This document shows positions 35,158 through 43,466 of a stretch of 64,000 bases of DNA, one piece after another. This DNA comes from Thalassobacterium maritimum (GTDB lineage Bacteria; Verrucomicrobiota; Verrucomicrobiia; Opitutales; Coraliomargaritaceae). Under the pieces are notes generated by a model. It did not search any database. It saw only the letters and a list, made by a program, of their open reading frames with translations, and had not been told where the DNA came from. The translations under genes and the position numbers were made by a program. Where the stretch lies: NCBI RefSeq assembly GCF_031127805.1, contig NZ_JARXHW010000021.1, forward strand, positions 11,164 through 75,163, in the 5' to 3' direction. Each line of letters starts with the position of its first letter. The first letter of the stretch is position 1.

Positions 35158-35883
35158 TTACTTGCGGCGACGCACGACTACTAAGGAGAGGGCGAGTGCA
35201 CCGGCAAGTAGTGCATAAGTTGAAGGTTCTGGGATGGTGGTTCCGATGACACGGATTCCGGCTACTTGAAAGTTGTCGGCACCCTCTGCGGTTGCATCAT
35301 AGAAAGTCCAGCGAAGTTCACCGTTTGCTGCTGTGCTCCAGACTGTGCTCGAATCCGTAGCAATCAGGCTATGGCTCGTAAGATCAATGAAATAGGTGGC
35401 GATAGGGTCGGTGCCACTTTGAGTCGCAATCGCTTCAGAGCCGACCAAGACAGTCGAGTTGTCGGAAGCTTTGCGGTAGCCAAACTCCCAAGTGCCGCCT
35501 GCAGCATTTGTCGCGCGAATATCGAGCTCAACTCTGGTGATCGTGTAGGATTGTCCCGCAGCGGCATTTCCGAGGTCGAGGTCGAAACGTGTGGTGCCTC
35601 CAAAATTACTGGCAGTAAACAGGTCGTTATTAACTGCGGCGGTTCCCGTTCCGTCGTAGTTCCACCCGCCAACGCCAGAACCCCCACCGACTGCGGTAAA
35701 GGTCGTCGCTGTGTCATCGAATGTCACAGCTGCGTTTTTTACGGTAAATTGAGAGTCCGTTGAAGCGATGGTGGTGACGCCTCCTGTACCACTAAAATCA
35801 ATTTCAACGAGCGTGACTTGCGCTGAACTGCTGAATGAGAAAAGTGCAATTGTGGCAACCGATAGTGAGTATATCTTTTTCAT
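35158..35883 (-). CDS. PEP-CTERM sorting domain protein
   Basis: 241 residues from the ATG at 35883 (a 48-bp upstream extension is possible but would precede the signal peptide M-K-K-I-Y-S-L-S-V-A-T-I-A-L-F). The C-terminus is textbook PEP-CTERM: P-E-P-S-T-Y-A-L-L-A-G, a hydrophobic helix, and V-R-R-R-K. The central part is a Ser/Thr/Gly-rich beta-sandwich without enzyme motifs. It should be exported, cleaved by an exosortase and placed at the cell surface or in exopolymer. Its promoter has two copies of the shared operator (F1 and F2), one on each hexamer, so it is probably tightly controlled with the glycan genes. Confidence 0.9.
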   Translation of the reverse strand: MKKIYSLSVATIALFSFSSSAQVTLVEIDFSGTGGVTTIASTDSQFTVKNAAVTFDDTATTFTAVGGGSGVGGWNYDGTGTAAVNNDLFTASNFGGTTRFDLDLGNAAAGQSYTITRVELDIRATNAAGGTWEFGYRKASDNSTVLVGSEAIATQSGTDPIATYFIDLTSHSLIATDSSTVWSTAANGELRWTFYDATAEGADNFQVAGIRVIGTTIPEPSTYALLAGALALSLVVVRRRK

Positions 35884-35951
35884 GTATGTAGGGTGTTTTT
35901 GATTAGGATTGAACGATTGAAGCAAAGTCATTCGATGTTTAGACGATTGGG

Positions 35952-35969
35952 ATAAGAAACAATTCCTGT
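35952..35969. promoter_or_regulatory. Palindromic operator site F1
   Basis: ATAAGAAACAATTCCTGT, core 35954-35967, one mismatch in the right arm. On the minus strand it covers the predicted -10 (TCTTAT), 17 bp after TTGACA. Confidence 0.65.
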
Positions 35970-35974
35970 GTTGC

Positions 35975-35980
35975 TGTCAA
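35975..35980 (-). promoter_or_regulatory. -35 box of the PEP-CTERM gene
   Basis: TTGACA on the minus strand with TCTTAT 17 bp downstream, the best-spaced promoter in the window; start codon is about 70 bp further. Confidence 0.5.
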
Positions 35981-35994
35981 GAATTGTTTCTTAT
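35979..35994. promoter_or_regulatory. Palindromic operator site F2
   Basis: AAGAATTGTTTCTTAT, core 35979-35992. It overlaps the minus-strand TTGACA (complement of 35975-35980) by two bases. Centre-to-centre distance to F1 is 25 bp. Confidence 0.65.
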
Positions 35995-36181
35995 GGTTTT
36001 TTGGTTGTTCTATTTTTTGTCGCAAGCGACTGTTTGTCAGTCGCTTGAAGTCTTTTTTATGTTTTTCTTTAGAAAGCTTGCTGTTGGAGTAGGGAGGATG
36101 CATCCTGCTTTATTAATCACTAAGCAATTTGAATGAATCTGGATTGCAACTGGTCAGCGCCGAATATTACTAATTGAATCA

Positions 36182-37216
36182 ATGAGAGCACGTTTGAAAG
36201 ATGTAGCCGCGCGAGCGGGAGTCGCAACGAATACTGCGTCGACGATCTTGAATCGTCGGTCGAATTCCTGGGCTTCGAAGGAAACGGCAGCCCGTGTCTT
36301 TAAGGCAGCGGAAGAATTGGGCTACAAGCCTAGCCGAGCTGCATTGGGACTTCGACTTGGCAGCTTTAAAACCGTCGGTCTCGTTATTCCTGATTTGCAT
36401 AATCCGGTCTATACGACTTTTGCAGATCTACTGGAACAGCGCATGCGTGATCATGGTTATGATCTTATTTTGGAGCACTCTCGTAACGACTTGAAATATG
36501 AGAAGCACTGTTTAGATTCGATTATTGATCGCCAGATTGATGCGGTGACATATTTTGTCAGTGATTTGAATACTCACTTGGACTTTCTGAAACGTGCGGC
36601 AAAAACATCCACTCACGTTGTTGCATTAACGGGGCCTTCGATCGAGCCGTTTCCTTTCGACGCGGTTGAGATGGATTTCGCTTCGGGGATTACGGCTGCG
36701 GTTGAGCATTTATTAGACTTGGGGCATGAACATTTTGCGTTTCTTTGTGCACTTGCGAAAGGGCAGGAAGCGGGGGATCGGCCAAATGTATTTAATCAGA
36801 TGCTGAAAGAGCGTGGCATCCCTGAGAATCAAAATAGCTTCATCCCGTGTGCGCACGATTTGCTGAGTGCGCGTAACACCTTTGGTGAGTTCTTGGATGG
36901 TATTTCGGGGCCCAAGCCGACTGCACTCATCGCCATGAATGATTTAACTGCCATTGGTGCCATGCGCGCCGCGAGCGAGCGGGGTATTCGTGTGCCCGAA
37001 GACCTTTCAGTGATCGGAGTGGATAACATTCCTTTGGGTCGATTCCTGCCGCGTCAATTAAGCACTATTGCCCAGCCACTAGAAGAGTTGGCCGATGCGA
37101 CTGCGGAATTGATGTTATACCGACTCAATAATGATGATGAAGAGGATTCGAAGCCACAGTCTCGTAAATTTAAAGCGAAGTTGTTGATCAAAGAAACCAC
37201 GGGGCGGGTATGCTGA
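36182..37216 (+). CDS. LacI-family transcriptional regulator, intact
   Basis: 344 residues, the normal LacI length. The N-terminal helix-turn-helix is L-K-D-V-A-A-R-A-G-V-A-T-N-T-A-S-T-I-L-N, followed by the linker L-G-Y-K-P-S-R-A-A-L-G and a periplasmic-binding-protein-like sensor (V-G-L-V-I-P-D-L-H-N-P...V-P-E-D-L-S-V-I-G-V-D). It usually represses sugar genes and releases DNA on binding an inducer sugar. It is divergent from the PEP-CTERM gene, whose promoter carries operators F1 and F2; it is the nearest intact regulator to those sites and so the first candidate to bind the AAGAA-N4-TTCTT operators. That link is inference. Confidence 0.93.
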   Translation: MRARLKDVAARAGVATNTASTILNRRSNSWASKETAARVFKAAEELGYKPSRAALGLRLGSFKTVGLVIPDLHNPVYTTFADLLEQRMRDHGYDLILEHSRNDLKYEKHCLDSIIDRQIDAVTYFVSDLNTHLDFLKRAAKTSTHVVALTGPSIEPFPFDAVEMDFASGITAAVEHLLDLGHEHFAFLCALAKGQEAGDRPNVFNQMLKERGIPENQNSFIPCAHDLLSARNTFGEFLDGISGPKPTALIAMNDLTAIGAMRAASERGIRVPEDLSVIGVDNIPLGRFLPRQLSTIAQPLEELADATAELMLYRLNNDDEEDSKPQSRKFKAKLLIKETTGRVC

Positions 37217-37259
37217 AGTATTTGAACTAGTGAGGTAAAGTTATTGGATTCGCTTGTCG

Positions 37260-38640
37260 GCGTAGCCTCGGAACTAGTCACTTTGACCGGTTGGCTCCGC
37301 TTTCGCTAAAGCTCCTCCGAAACGGGTAAACTCTAAACAGCGGAAAGCGATCACTCCGCGTGAGAGGTTCAAATTTAGCATCTATATGACTTGCCAACGA
37401 CTTATGGAAATACGAAAAAACGTCTTGAAGACGCAATTGACCATATTTCTCGCCGCAATGGCAGGCTGGCTGAACCGCAGACAGCTTGACGTGATCAACT
37501 ATTTGCATGCCGAGAATGAGATACTCAAAGAACAGCTGGAGAAGAAGGATGTGAAGTTGGCTTTGAGCAATACCCAAAGACGGAAACTTGCAAAATGCGG
37601 CAAGAAGCTCGAGCGCAAGGGACTGATGCAATACGCGAGTATTGTCACGCCGGATCAGATTCTCTACTGGCACCGTAAATTGGTGGCACTCAAATATACG
37701 GCGAAGCGCAAGATCCAAACGGATCGGCAAAAAGAGATGGAAACCATCCGTGAGTTTTGCATCAAGTTCGCGGAAGAGAACGCAAGCTGGGGTTATGGAC
37801 GCATCCAGGGTGCGTTCTCGAATTTCGGTTACGAGGTCAGTGAAACCACGGTCGGTAACATGCTTCGAGCCGCAGGTATTCCTCCATCTGAGGAACGTAT
37901 GAAGAGGTCTACTTGGAAGCAATTCGTCCGCTCGCACATGGCGACGATGTGTGTGGCGGATTTCCTCACCACGGAGGTTTGGACGATGCGCGGCCTTGTC
38001 CGCTATCACACGCTTTTCGTCATGAACCTCGCCAAGAGCAGGGTGCAGATCGCTCAGATCAGCTGCCAGATGAATGGTCAGGTCATGGCACAGGTCGCCC
38101 GGAACCTCACTGATTCGGAAGATGGCTTCTTGTATAAGATGGAATACTTCGTCTGCGACAACGATCCGCTGTTCACGAATGAATTTTGCGAGACTTTGGA
38201 AACTTCAGGAGTGAAGGTCATCAAGACCCGCGTCGCGGGACCTGAGCAGAACGGCTATGCTGAGCGCTTCGTGAAAAGCCTGAAAGAGGAGTGCCTTGAC
38301 CGGATGATATTCTTCGGCGAGCGCTCGCTGAGGAAGGCGATCAATGAGTATGTTGAGCACTATCATCACGAGCGTAACCACCGAGGTTTGGATAATATGA
38401 TACCGTTTCCGTATGCCTCTGAAACAAAGGGCAGAAGCGGTTCAGTTGTAAAATTTGAACGGCTTGGAGGGCTGTTAAACTATTATCATCGAGAAAACGG
38501 AGAGGAGGGACGACTGGCCGGATAGCAGAATCATCAGAACCCGTGATCGAAATGATCGAAATAATGCAAGGAAATCGACCCGAATCGGAGCCGCCTGAGG
38601 CGTGTTGATGGAGTGATTTCGATCAGTTCGACTTTCTACA
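37260..38640 (+). mobile_element. Insertion sequence carrying a DDE transposase (ends uncertain)
   Basis: The transposase ORF (37386-38525) with non-coding flanks. An 8-bp inverted pair, ATCACTCC at 37350-37357 and GGAGTGAT at 38610-38617, could belong to the terminal repeats, but I cannot fix the ends or see a target duplication. The right end should lie near 38640-38660, where the integrase fragment loses its expected sequence. Confidence 0.45.
37386..38525 (+). CDS. IS transposase, DDE integrase-core type (IS3/IS481-like)
   Basis: 379 residues. An N-terminal coiled segment (A-E-N-E-I-L-K-E-Q-L) and an I-x-W-G-Y-G-R-I-Q-G block precede the rve core. The catalytic triad reads Asp192 (V-A-D-F), Asp258 (C-D-N-D) and Glu293 (N-G-Y-A-E-R-F), the last two separated by 34 residues, then the familiar Y-H-H-E-R-N-H-R-G-L end. 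It appears full length in a single frame, with no sign of the two-frame organisation of classical IS3. Inserted between the intact LacI gene and an integrase fragment. Confidence 0.85.
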   Translation: MTCQRLMEIRKNVLKTQLTIFLAAMAGWLNRRQLDVINYLHAENEILKEQLEKKDVKLALSNTQRRKLAKCGKKLERKGLMQYASIVTPDQILYWHRKLVALKYTAKRKIQTDRQKEMETIREFCIKFAEENASWGYGRIQGAFSNFGYEVSETTVGNMLRAAGIPPSEERMKRSTWKQFVRSHMATMCVADFLTTEVWTMRGLVRYHTLFVMNLAKSRVQIAQISCQMNGQVMAQVARNLTDSEDGFLYKMEYFVCDNDPLFTNEFCETLETSGVKVIKTRVAGPEQNGYAERFVKSLKEECLDRMIFFGERSLRKAINEYVEHYHHERNHRGLDNMIPFPYASETKGRSGSVVKFERLGGLLNYYHRENGEEGRLAG

Positions 38641-38881
38641 AGTGATTGGCCAGCCAGGCTGAGAGATTGCGCTCATATGCCAGATGATACAGGTAGGCTT
38701 GTAACTCATCACGCGAAAGCTCCGAGGTAGCTCGCATGTAATAACGCGCCAGATCATACATCCAGTCGACGTAGCTCTTGATGGTGCGCTTCGAATAACG
38801 GCGCAGCTTTAATGCACGCACATAGCGTGCCCGACTATTGGTATTTTTTTTGTGTAGACATAGGTTGTCAGAATAACCCAA
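38636..38881 (-). pseudogene. Tyrosine recombinase N-terminal fragment
   Basis: About 81 residues. R-R-Y-S-K-R-T-I-K-S-Y-V-D-W-M...L-S-R-D-E-L-Q-A-Y-L-Y-H-L matches the N-terminal SAM-like DNA-binding domain of XerD/IS91-associated integrases. Identity to the family stops after E-R-N-L-S-A and the frame ends five codons later; the catalytic domain with its R-H-R-Y residues is missing. The insertion sequence lies exactly where the missing part should be, so the gene was probably cut by it or by the rearrangement that brought it. Confidence 0.75.
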
Positions 38882-39278
38882 TGCCTAGCGATTGACAACT
38901 GTTGAATCGATCCCCCCGCGCGGTAGCGCGGCTTAGTTCACGCAGCCAGAATTCTTCGAGCCGGTAGCCCAGTTCCTCACAGCGTTCTTGTGCGCCTTCA
39001 AAGTATGGCTGTAGCCATTCGTATTCGCGAAAGGCCTTCTGCTTTGCATTGGCATTGATCCACGCGATGGGTAAAAGCGCCTTTTGCTTGGTCTCGCGCA
39101 CGCGCGCCATATGTTCCGCGAATCGCGGATCCGGTGCGTAGCCTAGTTCGTCGGCGATGGCCTGGATGCGAGCGGCGGTTTCTGCTTTAACACGTGGCGA
39201 ATTGCGCAGAGCACAGGAAACCGTCATACGCGAGACGCCTGCTTTTTCGGCAATTTGTTTGAGGCTGACGCGAGACAT
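38868..39278 (-). pseudogene. Truncated LacI-family regulator
   Basis: The N-terminal helix-turn-helix (V-S-L-K-Q-I-A-E-K-A-G-V-S-R-M-T-V-S-C-A-L-R-N) and the first about 60 residues of the sensor region are intact to W-L-R-E (codon at 38937-38939). After this the frame runs into unrelated sequence and stops at 38868, so the ligand-binding domain is lost (136 aa versus about 340). It lies 104 bp downstream of the oxidoreductase operon on the same strand and was probably its regulator. A protein with a DNA-binding domain alone could still be made, but would not respond to sugar. Confidence 0.85.
38916..38931. repeat. GC hairpin at the LacI breakpoint
   Basis: CCGCGC-GGTA-GCGCGG, a perfect 6-bp stem at the point where LacI homology ends. 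It could be the end of the element that truncated the gene. Confidence 0.4.
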
Positions 39279-39382
39279 GGACGAGCACAGAAGGGGATTA
39301 AAAAGGGAATCTTGCGTAATATTCTGATGCGCTCGAAAGCAAGGAAGCTTTTTCAGATGCTATTGCGGTCGAGCGCCTTCTT

Positions 39383-40606
39383 TCATGGTTGAAGGCTTGT
39401 CAGATCAATTGACTGCGCGGGCATGGCCCAAGTTGTGGCGTTTTCTGAAAAGAGCTTTCCTGTATCGTAGGCGTCGATCATGGCTTGATTCATCTCGGGC
39501 AGATAGGTGAGTGGCGAAGCGCCTGGTTCGCCCTTTATTTGCAATTGCTCGGGCTTAAAGACATGAGGCGTCACTTCTTGAAACCCACGCACGCACAAGG
39601 TGTGCGCCATCGCGGCGGCGGGCGGACAGATGTCCGGGCTGGGTTGACGGCAGCGAGCGGCGCAGATGTCGAGCTTGCGCATGGTGTCGTCGCCTGGCTT
39701 TCCATAGTTGCGTTCGGAGCCGTCCTTGAATACGGCACGTAGCTCGGTACCATTGCTGTAGCTGACGGTGCCGTTTTCAAATTCAAAGCAAAAGTGAGGG
39801 CCGTCTTCTAGTTCGACGCAGTGCGCGGTATAAAAGATTAATTCGGCTTTATTATCGAGTGTGAGGCGGCAGCAGGCGGCATCAAAGGTTTCGATCGGAT
39901 TGGCACGGTAGCATTCGGCTTCCATCCGCAAGGGGCGTGCGGACTGAGCGATCGTCGGGCCGCAGAGATAGAGCATGTTGTGTAAGTAATGCGCGGTGGC
40001 ATTGCTGACTGGGCTGTCGAAAACCGGTTGCCCTTGGGGAGTCTGAATGCAACCCGTCCAGTTGTTACGCGTGTAGTAGGCTTTGTCGCGGGGCCAAGCG
40101 ACGCGTGTGCGCAAGCGCAAGGGCGCGCCGAGCTCGCCTTGTAGAATATCGTGTTTGAGGGACTGGATCGCGCGACTGAAGGACCATTGATAGGCGATCT
40201 CCAGAAATAGATCCGGGCGGGCGTCGGCGGCGGCTTGCATGCGTTGTCCATCTGCGAGTGTGGCGGCAATGGGCTTTTCGCAGAGCACATGCATGCCCGC
40301 TGCTAAAGCGGCGCAGGTTTGATCGGCATGATAAGGAATTGGCGAGCAGATGATCGCCAATTCCGCGGGAGTTTCTTTGGATAGGTATTCTTCCAGTGTC
40401 GCGTAGACTGGGATTCCGAGTTGCTGCACTTCCGGCCAATCGGGAGACAGCTCTGGCCGTGGGTCCACCACCGCGCTTAATTTGGCGACTCCCTGGGCAT
40501 GGAGCGCTCGGATGTGTTCGATATAAAAGTGACCGTAGCCGCCGATCCCGATCAATACGAGTCGTGTGGGGCGGTTGTGAGAGGAAGCTTTGGTATCTGT
40601 GCTCAT
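39383..40606 (-). CDS. Gfo/Idh/MocA-family oxidoreductase
   Basis: 407 residues. The Rossmann motif is G-I-G-G-Y-G (residues 20-25) and the family's catalytic E-K-P is at 110-112 (C-E-K-P). No signal peptide. Such enzymes use NAD(P) to oxidise or reduce sugars, inositols or related compounds, sometimes in glycosidic-bond cleavage. Its start overlaps the end of the FAD protein gene by 4 bp (ATGA), so the two are translationally coupled. Probably converts a sugar produced by the glycosidases; substrate unknown. Confidence 0.88.
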   Translation of the reverse strand: MSTDTKASSHNRPTRLVLIGIGGYGHFYIEHIRALHAQGVAKLSAVVDPRPELSPDWPEVQQLGIPVYATLEEYLSKETPAELAIICSPIPYHADQTCAALAAGMHVLCEKPIAATLADGQRMQAAADARPDLFLEIAYQWSFSRAIQSLKHDILQGELGAPLRLRTRVAWPRDKAYYTRNNWTGCIQTPQGQPVFDSPVSNATAHYLHNMLYLCGPTIAQSARPLRMEAECYRANPIETFDAACCRLTLDNKAELIFYTAHCVELEDGPHFCFEFENGTVSYSNGTELRAVFKDGSERNYGKPGDDTMRKLDICAARCRQPSPDICPPAAAMAHTLCVRGFQEVTPHVFKPEQLQIKGEPGASPLTYLPEMNQAMIDAYDTGKLFSENATTWAMPAQSIDLTSLQP

Positions 40607-43392
40607 TGGTTAGACAGTAAAGTTTGAACAGCCTTGCGGACACAAGCTCTGGGATCTGCTAAATACGGATCGATGTCGATCGGGCTCGGAATGTCCCAGG
40701 TCTTTGCGGCACGGGCGACTGCCAGATCCAGTTGCCAACGGTGGTCTTCGCTGGTGTCGATGCCGACTGGCTCCTGGGGAAGCGGGCGTTGCGCCTCGCC
40801 GTCGAGTGTGCGTTTGATGGAGCGTGAGGGGCGCACCCAGGTGTCGGGTGTCGCGTCATGGACGAGTGCTTCTAATAGTTTCGCGACTGGAATCTGTGTA
40901 TTTATATCTTGGATACGATTGTGCAGTCGTTCAATGCAGAGTGCCAGCGAGGTGCGCAGGTTCAGGCAATTGCCATCCTGCTCTGCCAGCGATTGCAATG
41001 CCGGTAAGCAGGCTTCGCTGCCGCATCGGCGTAAGAGGTTGATCGCGAGAAACCAGTTGGGCACGTCAATGTGTTGATTGAAGGGGCCGCGTGACAGCGC
41101 AGGTGCTTCGATGCCCGCTTCTTTGGATTGGATCGCCTGTAGTAGGCGCGCTTCGGCCCGCGGATCGTTCCACATGGCACAGATGACGGCGGCGAGCCAG
41201 GAGATGTCAGGGTTGGGATGTCGCAAACGCTCGAGCATCTTATGTTCGTATTTACCTTTGTTTTGATAGAGTCTCCAGAGCTGGGGGCTGGGTTTGCCTT
41301 GATCCAGTAATTCCAGAGGATCGAGTTCCGATGGCGGGCTTACGGGGGCTCGGGCACCGCTCAGATCGAGACGGGCCTGACAGCGTGCGGGGATTTGCTG
41401 GCTAGGAATCCCTTCCAGCCATGCGCTGGCTGCGTAGGCGGCGGCTTCGCCTAAGCGATGCATGTCGCGTTGCATGCGAGCCGCATACGAGGCGGCTGGA
41501 CTGATGCCTGCAGAGCGGCAGGCTAACCATAGATTGTTTAGCTCGTTGGGTGTCATGATGCCATAGGGCATTTCTGCGTGCACAAGATGGCGGAAGCTTT
41601 TGCAGCCCCAAAGCCAGAACATTGTTTCATCGTCTTCAAATTCAAAGTCGACACTGTGGGTGTCGAGCGGGGCTTGCGTGACTCCAATGGAACTTGCCCG
41701 GCTGCGGTGGTTCATTAAATCGGCCAGTTCGAGTCGTTCGCAGGTGTGGAATTGACGTGATTGACGGATGCCCGGCAATGGGGCGAGTTGGACCAATCGC
41801 TTCTCACCCCCTGGCGGGAGCGTGCGGTACTGCGCAAGCGCACTGAGCCGTGCCCGGGTGAGATCTTCTGGGTCTGTTGGATCGCACCAGCCGGCATCAA
41901 AGTTATAAAGTCCGAGGCGGCCGTTGTCCATTTGCCGATAGTAGGCGGGCTGGGAATAGCTGAGAGGCAGTCCATCGCCGGGACGACCGAAGTCATAGCT
42001 CGCGCCCGCGAGCGCAGCGACATCGCCATCGCCCGTCGCGTCGATCACAGTGCGGGGGTGGACGATGAGAATCTGATCGGCTGTAGCGATTCGAATTTCT
42101 GTGACCGTAGTGCCCTCGCGTTTTGCTCCGTAGATGATGGCTTCTGAAATAAAATGACTGGGGTCGAGGAGTTTCTGATGAAACGCGGTCGCTTTACCCA
42201 CAGGATGCCAGTGCATACCCCGAGGCGTAGGAATGGTATGGCTGTCTTGCAGCGACTCTCCTTTCTGGTCGAGGGATTCGTGAGCACCGCCAGGGTGCCC
42301 GTAAAAGTAGTTACTGATCAGCCCGGCAGTGCCGACGCCGCCCGCGATGGGCATACTTTCGGCGACCAGCACTTGATGACCTTCGGCCTGGGCTGTGAGC
42401 GCCGCGATGCTTCCGCCAGTTCCTGCACCGGCGACGAAGATGTCGCATTGTAAATGTTGTTCCGGGAGCGAACCCACACATCGATCTTTGTCCGAGTCGA
42501 GCTTCCGAGGGGACGGCACATTCATTGCGACCTCACGGCCCAGAGCGAAGCGGTCCGCGAGTGAGTGAACGGCTTGTGTGCTGAAGGCCGGGCTGGCAGG
42601 GAGCAAATTGAGCGGGGGATTTGTGTCGGGGGCATCACATGGTTCCGTTGCTGCGTAGACAGGCAGGTTACGGTAGGCGAGGGCGAGCACTTCGACTTCC
42701 GAAAATAGTTCGGGCTCTTGTGTGCGCAGGCTTTGCCAGCGTTCTAAGAGCGCATTCTGCGAAAGCGGCTCGGTGGCGCGCAGGCAAAGATTAAAGGCAT
42801 TCAGATGTGGGATTGCTTCGATGAATGCGTGTTTGCTGGAAAATTCCACAGGCATTTGGCCCTTGGGAGCAAGACCCAGTAGAATGCGCGCCTCGTAGGC
42901 CTGCGGCTTTCGGCGCTTGGCGTAGGTTTGCGGTGCTGCGATCTGAAAGAGCGTGCCGGCATCCGAGGCATCCAGCCATAGTTGAGCCCGTAGCATTCGT
43001 TCACTTGATTTTGTCGCCACATGCAATGCGGAGAGTTCTTGCTCTTGTTGGCAGCTACGGATTGGACTCGCTCCGAGCAAAACATCGATCTGATCCGACG
43101 CATCCTGTAATTGGGTGGCTGCGATAATCTCTGCACTGCAGGGGTCTAAGTTATTTGATGCACCGCTGTGGTTGTGCACCTGCTGGCAGAACTTTTGCCA
43201 AAGTGGATCATGCAGTGCGCCCGCATCGCGGGCAAAGGCGCGGCCCGATTCCCAAGCGATGTCCATGCTGCGGTCCAATAGCAGCACGCGTTTGCCCTGT
43301 TGGCCGAGTGTCCATGCGGCAGCCAGCCCCGCATAGCCGGCGCCGTAAATCGCTACATCGTAGCACTGTTCAAATACAGATCGGTAAAGCAT
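40603..43392 (-). CDS. FAD-dependent oxidoreductase with two Rossmann segments and HEAT-like tail
   Basis: 929 residues. A dinucleotide motif G-A-G-Y-A-G (17-22) opens the protein, and a second, G-A-G-T-G-G (322-327), starts a region with G-G-V-G-T-A-G-L and D-A-T-G-D-G-D typical of FAD_oxidored (PF12831) proteins. The first half ends near residue 250 with a motif like D-A-S-D-A-G, so it looks like a shortened copy of the same fold. From about 690 the sequence is helical and repetitive (P-N-P-D-I-S-W-L-A-A, A-C-L-P-A-L-Q-S-L-A), resembling HEAT repeats. No signal peptide. Likely a cytoplasmic oxidoreductase acting with the Gfo/Idh partner. Confidence 0.8.
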   Translation of the reverse strand: MLYRSVFEQCYDVAIYGAGYAGLAAAWTLGQQGKRVLLLDRSMDIAWESGRAFARDAGALHDPLWQKFCQQVHNHSGASNNLDPCSAEIIAATQLQDASDQIDVLLGASPIRSCQQEQELSALHVATKSSERMLRAQLWLDASDAGTLFQIAAPQTYAKRRKPQAYEARILLGLAPKGQMPVEFSSKHAFIEAIPHLNAFNLCLRATEPLSQNALLERWQSLRTQEPELFSEVEVLALAYRNLPVYAATEPCDAPDTNPPLNLLPASPAFSTQAVHSLADRFALGREVAMNVPSPRKLDSDKDRCVGSLPEQHLQCDIFVAGAGTGGSIAALTAQAEGHQVLVAESMPIAGGVGTAGLISNYFYGHPGGAHESLDQKGESLQDSHTIPTPRGMHWHPVGKATAFHQKLLDPSHFISEAIIYGAKREGTTVTEIRIATADQILIVHPRTVIDATGDGDVAALAGASYDFGRPGDGLPLSYSQPAYYRQMDNGRLGLYNFDAGWCDPTDPEDLTRARLSALAQYRTLPPGGEKRLVQLAPLPGIRQSRQFHTCERLELADLMNHRSRASSIGVTQAPLDTHSVDFEFEDDETMFWLWGCKSFRHLVHAEMPYGIMTPNELNNLWLACRSAGISPAASYAARMQRDMHRLGEAAAYAASAWLEGIPSQQIPARCQARLDLSGARAPVSPPSELDPLELLDQGKPSPQLWRLYQNKGKYEHKMLERLRHPNPDISWLAAVICAMWNDPRAEARLLQAIQSKEAGIEAPALSRGPFNQHIDVPNWFLAINLLRRCGSEACLPALQSLAEQDGNCLNLRTSLALCIERLHNRIQDINTQIPVAKLLEALVHDATPDTWVRPSRSIKRTLDGEAQRPLPQEPVGIDTSEDHRWQLDLAVARAAKTWDIPSPIDIDPYLADPRACVRKAVQTLLSNQ

Positions 43393-43466
43393 CCAGGCAT
43401 ATTAGACGAATCGAGCTGGATGTGCTATGGACAGATCGGCTAAAATCCTGTATAAATCCGCTATAA

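Noticed and set aside
36063..36077. TTCTTTAGAAAG near the LacI gene as a further operator
   Set aside because: Half-sites are in the opposite order (TTTCT...AGAAA), so it does not fit the consensus.
38880..38931. Integron attachment site at the LacI breakpoint
   Set aside because: A short GC hairpin and a 7-bp inverted pair are present, but core GTTRRRY-type sites in the right arrangement were not seen and the integrase fragment lacks the integron-specific part.
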